Source of the DNA: an uncultured Victivallales bacterium | GTDB taxonomy: Bacteria; Verrucomicrobiota; Lentisphaeria; Victivallales; UBA1829 | DNA length: 64,000 nt | Direction: 5' to 3' | Assembly (NCBI GenBank): GCA_944391115.1 | Contig: CALXSJ010000010.1 | Coordinates: 1-64,000, forward strand | In this document: one piece after another, positions 61,718-64,000 of the stretch | How the letters are laid out: the number at the start of each line of letters is the position of its first letter | Position numbering within the stretch: the stretch's first letter is position 1 | Program-made: the position numbers and the translations under genes | The notes under the pieces: generated by a model | Databases searched by the model: none | Told to the model about the DNA's origin: nothing | Seen by the model: the letters and a program-made list of their open reading frames with translations, nothing else

Positions 61718-62311
61718 ATGATCGATACCATTCTGAGCGAAGTTGGCAACTTTCTTGCGGGCGCCCGGGCGATGATGATGTACTGGATTCTCGCCATAGC
61801 CGGAACGGTCTTTTTCGGAATTGTCTGCATTCTGAGTCTGTTCGGGCTCGGCGGGATCGATCATCCCGATTTCGACGCGGACGGTTCTGTTCTGGATCAT
61901 GCGGATACGGGATATCTGGATTTCAAGCTTTTCTCGCTGCGTTCCATTCTGGCGTTTCTCACGGTGTTCGGCTGGGGCGGCGTAATCTGGGGCAGCCGTG
62001 GGATTTCCGGTTTTCTTCTTGCTCTGTTCTGCGGTTTTCTGACCATGCTGATTACCGCATCCATCCTGTATTTCACGATGCGTCTGCAGTACAGCGGCAA
62101 CGTCGGAGCGGAGGATTTTGTCGGCCGGAGCGGAACCGTTTACCTGAGCATTCCCGGGGGCATGACGGAGACCGGAAAAGTGGTGATCTCCTGCGGCGGA
62201 GCCACGCATGAGCTTCCGGCCGTGGCGGAGGAACCTCTCTCCACGGGCACGCCGATTGTCGTGGTGAAGTCCGTGGACGGCAGACATTTTCTTGTGAAAA
62301 AAGCGCAGTGA
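61718..62311 (+). CDS. NfeD-like membrane protein
   Basis: A 197-residue protein with hydrophobic helices at about 20-42, 66-90 and 92-118 and a C-terminal OB-fold (about 125-197; VGRSGTVYLSIPGGMTETGKVVISCGG, TPIVVVKSVDGRHFLV). This is the NfeD1b/YuaF type. It sits 37 bases before the flotillin gene, the standard pairing, and probably helps build flotillin membrane domains. AAGGGGAG precedes the ATG. Confidence 0.85.
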   Translation: MIDTILSEVGNFLAGARAMMMYWILAIAGTVFFGIVCILSLFGLGGIDHPDFDADGSVLDHADTGYLDFKLFSLRSILAFLTVFGWGGVIWGSRGISGFLLALFCGFLTMLITASILYFTMRLQYSGNVGAEDFVGRSGTVYLSIPGGMTETGKVVISCGGATHELPAVAEEPLSTGTPIVVVKSVDGRHFLVKKAQ

Positions 62312-62348
62312 CCAGTCTGAAACATTCAACATAATTAAGGAGTCGCAT

Positions 62349-63917
62349 ATGGATTTCATGCCGCTGCTTGCAGCACAGCAGATCGGAGGCGGAGCAATTC
62401 TGCTCATCGTCATCATTGTCTTTGTGGCGTTCGCCGTACTCATCAGCGTCCTTGCCAGAATCAAAAAATGTCCGTCCGACCGGATCATGGTCATCTACGG
62501 CTCCCAGGTTCTCCACCGGGACAAGGCGACCCGGCATGCCGCGCGCTGCATTCATGGCGGAACGGCGTTCATCTGGCCGGTCATCCAGGATTACGGCTTC
62601 CTCTCGCTGCGGCCGATCCAGCTGGAGGTGAATCTGCGCAACGCCCTCTGCAAGCAGAATATCCGCATCAATGTCCCCTCGGTATTCACGGTGGGCGTCA
62701 GCACGGACGAAATGCTCATGGGGAATGCGGCGAACCGTCTGCTCGGACTTCAGCCGGACGCCATCGGCGAACTGGCCAAGGACATCATTTTCGGCCAGCT
62801 CCGCCTGGTGATCGCCTCCATGACGATCGAGCAGATCAATTCCGACCGCGAAACCTTCCTCCGGAGCATTGAGCAGAACGTCGCCGAGGAACTCAACAAG
62901 ATCGGTCTTCTTCTGCTGAACGTCAACATCACCGACATCACCGACGAGAGCGGATATATCGACGCCATCGGAAAACGTGCCGCGTCGGAAGCCATCAACA
63001 AGGCCCGCATCGAAGTCGCTGAAGAGGAGCGCAAGGGCGGAATCGGAGAAGCCGAGGCGCGCAAGGCTCAGCGCATCGCCGTTTCCCAGGCGGAGGCCGA
63101 GGCTCAGGCCGGAGAGGCCAATGCCGACCGGGAACGCCGCATCGCCGTGACCCAGGCGGAGGCCGAGGCCCAGATCGGAGAAGCCAACGCCGACAAGGAA
63201 CGCCGGATTTCCATCAAACAGGCGGAAGCCCTTGCGATCGAGGGCGAAAACGTCTCCGCGATTGAGATTGCAAAGTCCAATGCCACAAGGGTGGAAAACG
63301 AAGCCGACGCCTACCGTCAGGCGGAAGCCGCCAAGCGGATTGCGGAGGCCAAGATCAAGCAGGCCGATTACGAGGCGGAAATGCTTGCGCAGATCGCCCG
63401 CGCAAAGATGGAGACCGAAAAGCAGAAGGCTGAAACGCTTGTCCATGCGGAAATCGAGAAGGAGCAGGTGGTCATCCAGGCGGAGGCCGAGGCGGAGAAG
63501 CGCAGACGCGAAGCCAAGGGCGAAGCGGATGCGATCTATGCGAAACTCGAAGCCGAGGCACGGGGAAATTATGAAATCCTCAAAGCCAAAGGCGAAGGCT
63601 ATAACCAGATTATCTCCGCCTGCTGCGGCAACGCCGATGCCGCAGGAAAAATGCTTCTCATCGAAAAACTTGAGGAACTGGTCAAGCTGCAGACCGAGGC
63701 GATCCGGAATATCAAGATTGACAAGGTCACTGTCTGGGACGGCGGAAGCCAGGTCAACGGCAAAACCTCCACGGCCAATTTTCTCAGCGGCATGATGCAG
63801 AGCATTCCGCCGCTTCATGATGTGGCGGGAATGGCGGGAATCGATCTGCCCGGCTATCTTGGCAAACTCAAATCGGAGAATGCCGCGCCTGAGGATGTTT
63901 CTTCCGCACAGCAGTAA
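62349..63917 (+). CDS. floA: flotillin
   Basis: A 522-residue membrane scaffold protein of the FloT/YqiK type. An N-terminal hydrophobic hairpin or helix (about 13-35) is followed by the SPFH domain (about 38-200; VIYGSQVLHRD, TAFIWPVIQDYGFLSL, FLRSIEQNVAEELNKIGL) and a long Ala/Glu-rich coiled coil (about 205-430). The coil begins with nearly identical 22-residue units (RIAVSQAEAEAQAGEANADR; RIAVTQAEAEAQIGEANADK; then RISIKQAEALA). The C-terminus is Gly/Ser rich. It organises membrane domains with the NfeD partner. AAGGAG precedes the ATG. The symbol is by family; floT would be equally defensible. Confidence 0.88.
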   Translation: MDFMPLLAAQQIGGGAILLIVIIVFVAFAVLISVLARIKKCPSDRIMVIYGSQVLHRDKATRHAARCIHGGTAFIWPVIQDYGFLSLRPIQLEVNLRNALCKQNIRINVPSVFTVGVSTDEMLMGNAANRLLGLQPDAIGELAKDIIFGQLRLVIASMTIEQINSDRETFLRSIEQNVAEELNKIGLLLLNVNITDITDESGYIDAIGKRAASEAINKARIEVAEEERKGGIGEAEARKAQRIAVSQAEAEAQAGEANADRERRIAVTQAEAEAQIGEANADKERRISIKQAEALAIEGENVSAIEIAKSNATRVENEADAYRQAEAAKRIAEAKIKQADYEAEMLAQIARAKMETEKQKAETLVHAEIEKEQVVIQAEAEAEKRRREAKGEADAIYAKLEAEARGNYEILKAKGEGYNQIISACCGNADAAGKMLLIEKLEELVKLQTEAIRNIKIDKVTVWDGGSQVNGKTSTANFLSGMMQSIPPLHDVAGMAGIDLPGYLGKLKSENAAPEDVSSAQQ

Positions 63918-63936
63918 AGTCCGTCTGTTTTTTCCG

Positions 63937-63970
63937 CCCCTCCCGGATCCGCATCCCGGAGGGGTTTTTT
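63937..63970 (+). terminator. rho-independent terminator after flotillin
   Basis: CCCCTCC-c-GGAT pairs with ATCC-c-GGAGGGG (11 bp with one C/C mismatch) around a 4-base loop, followed by six T residues. It begins 20 bases after the flotillin stop codon. Confidence 0.9.
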
Positions 63971-64000
63971 GTTTCACCGCCATAAGCCGGAAATGTCCGG

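Noticed and set aside
61139-62494. 451-codon minus-strand open frame
   Set aside because: It crosses the DUF486 and NfeD genes antisense and is rich in His/Arg/Gln without a fold pattern.

Overview
The window looks like chromosomal DNA from a carbohydrate-degrading bacterium of the Lentisphaerota/Victivallales type (PVC superphylum). Three secreted pseudopilin-like proteins share the prepilin N-terminus and an exact H-X9-DG motif. They sit beside large secreted glycoside hydrolases (GHs), CBM9/CBM4/LamG-like modules, a GHL6-type hydrolase and many AraC/LacI/GntR sugar regulators. This combination is typical of that lineage, but the assignment is an inference from gene content; there is no rRNA here.

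Layout. 1-6982: minus-strand cluster of GntR/LacI-hybrid regulator, pseudopilin, CBM9-like protein, 1134-aa GH and small secreted protein. 7377-11192: cytoplasmic GH78 rhamnosidase and two AraC genes that overlap tail to tail. 11354-16245: plus-strand GH16 enzyme, beta-propeller GH and pseudopilin. 16618-16694: tRNA-Val(GAC). 17023-19259: an ExbB/MotA-like membrane protein coupled to a one-helix coiled-coil protein with an Asp in its helix. 19335-21220: DNA-repair-type radical SAM protein facing an inositol monophosphatase. 21633-33344: two-domain esterase, unassigned TIM-barrel protein, GH2, AraC, sialate O-acetylesterase, another barrel protein and a HAD phosphatase. 33456-39211: minus-strand sugar isomerase, pseudopilin, LamG protein and 1123-aa multimodular GH, with a divergent AraC. 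40297-43363: LacI regulator and GHL6 hydrolase.

43557-63917 is mostly core or mixed metabolism: thioesterase, PurM, lipase-like hydrolase, GNAT, DUF362 ferredoxin, M16 peptidase, L-fucose isomerase, NAT-like acyltransferase, nucleoside deoxyribosyltransferase, Nudix, MDR dehydrogenase, orphan DNA methyltransferase, ABC ATPase, PheA, DUF486, NfeD and flotillin.

How the genes fit together. Each saccharide cluster has its own regulator and secreted or cytoplasmic hydrolases. Three clusters also have their own H-X9-DG pseudopilin, so a regulator/pseudopilin/CAZyme cassette appears to be a repeating unit. GH78, FucI and the sugar isomerase suggest use of deoxy-hexose-rich glycans.

The most unusual non-coding signal is a dispersed element of about 100-140 bp made of consecutive small hairpins (7208-7307, 44045-44185, 57771-57866, with a fragment at 4017-4048). 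Its stems are kept even where the bases differ. The 17023-19259 stator-like pair is the most unusual protein system.
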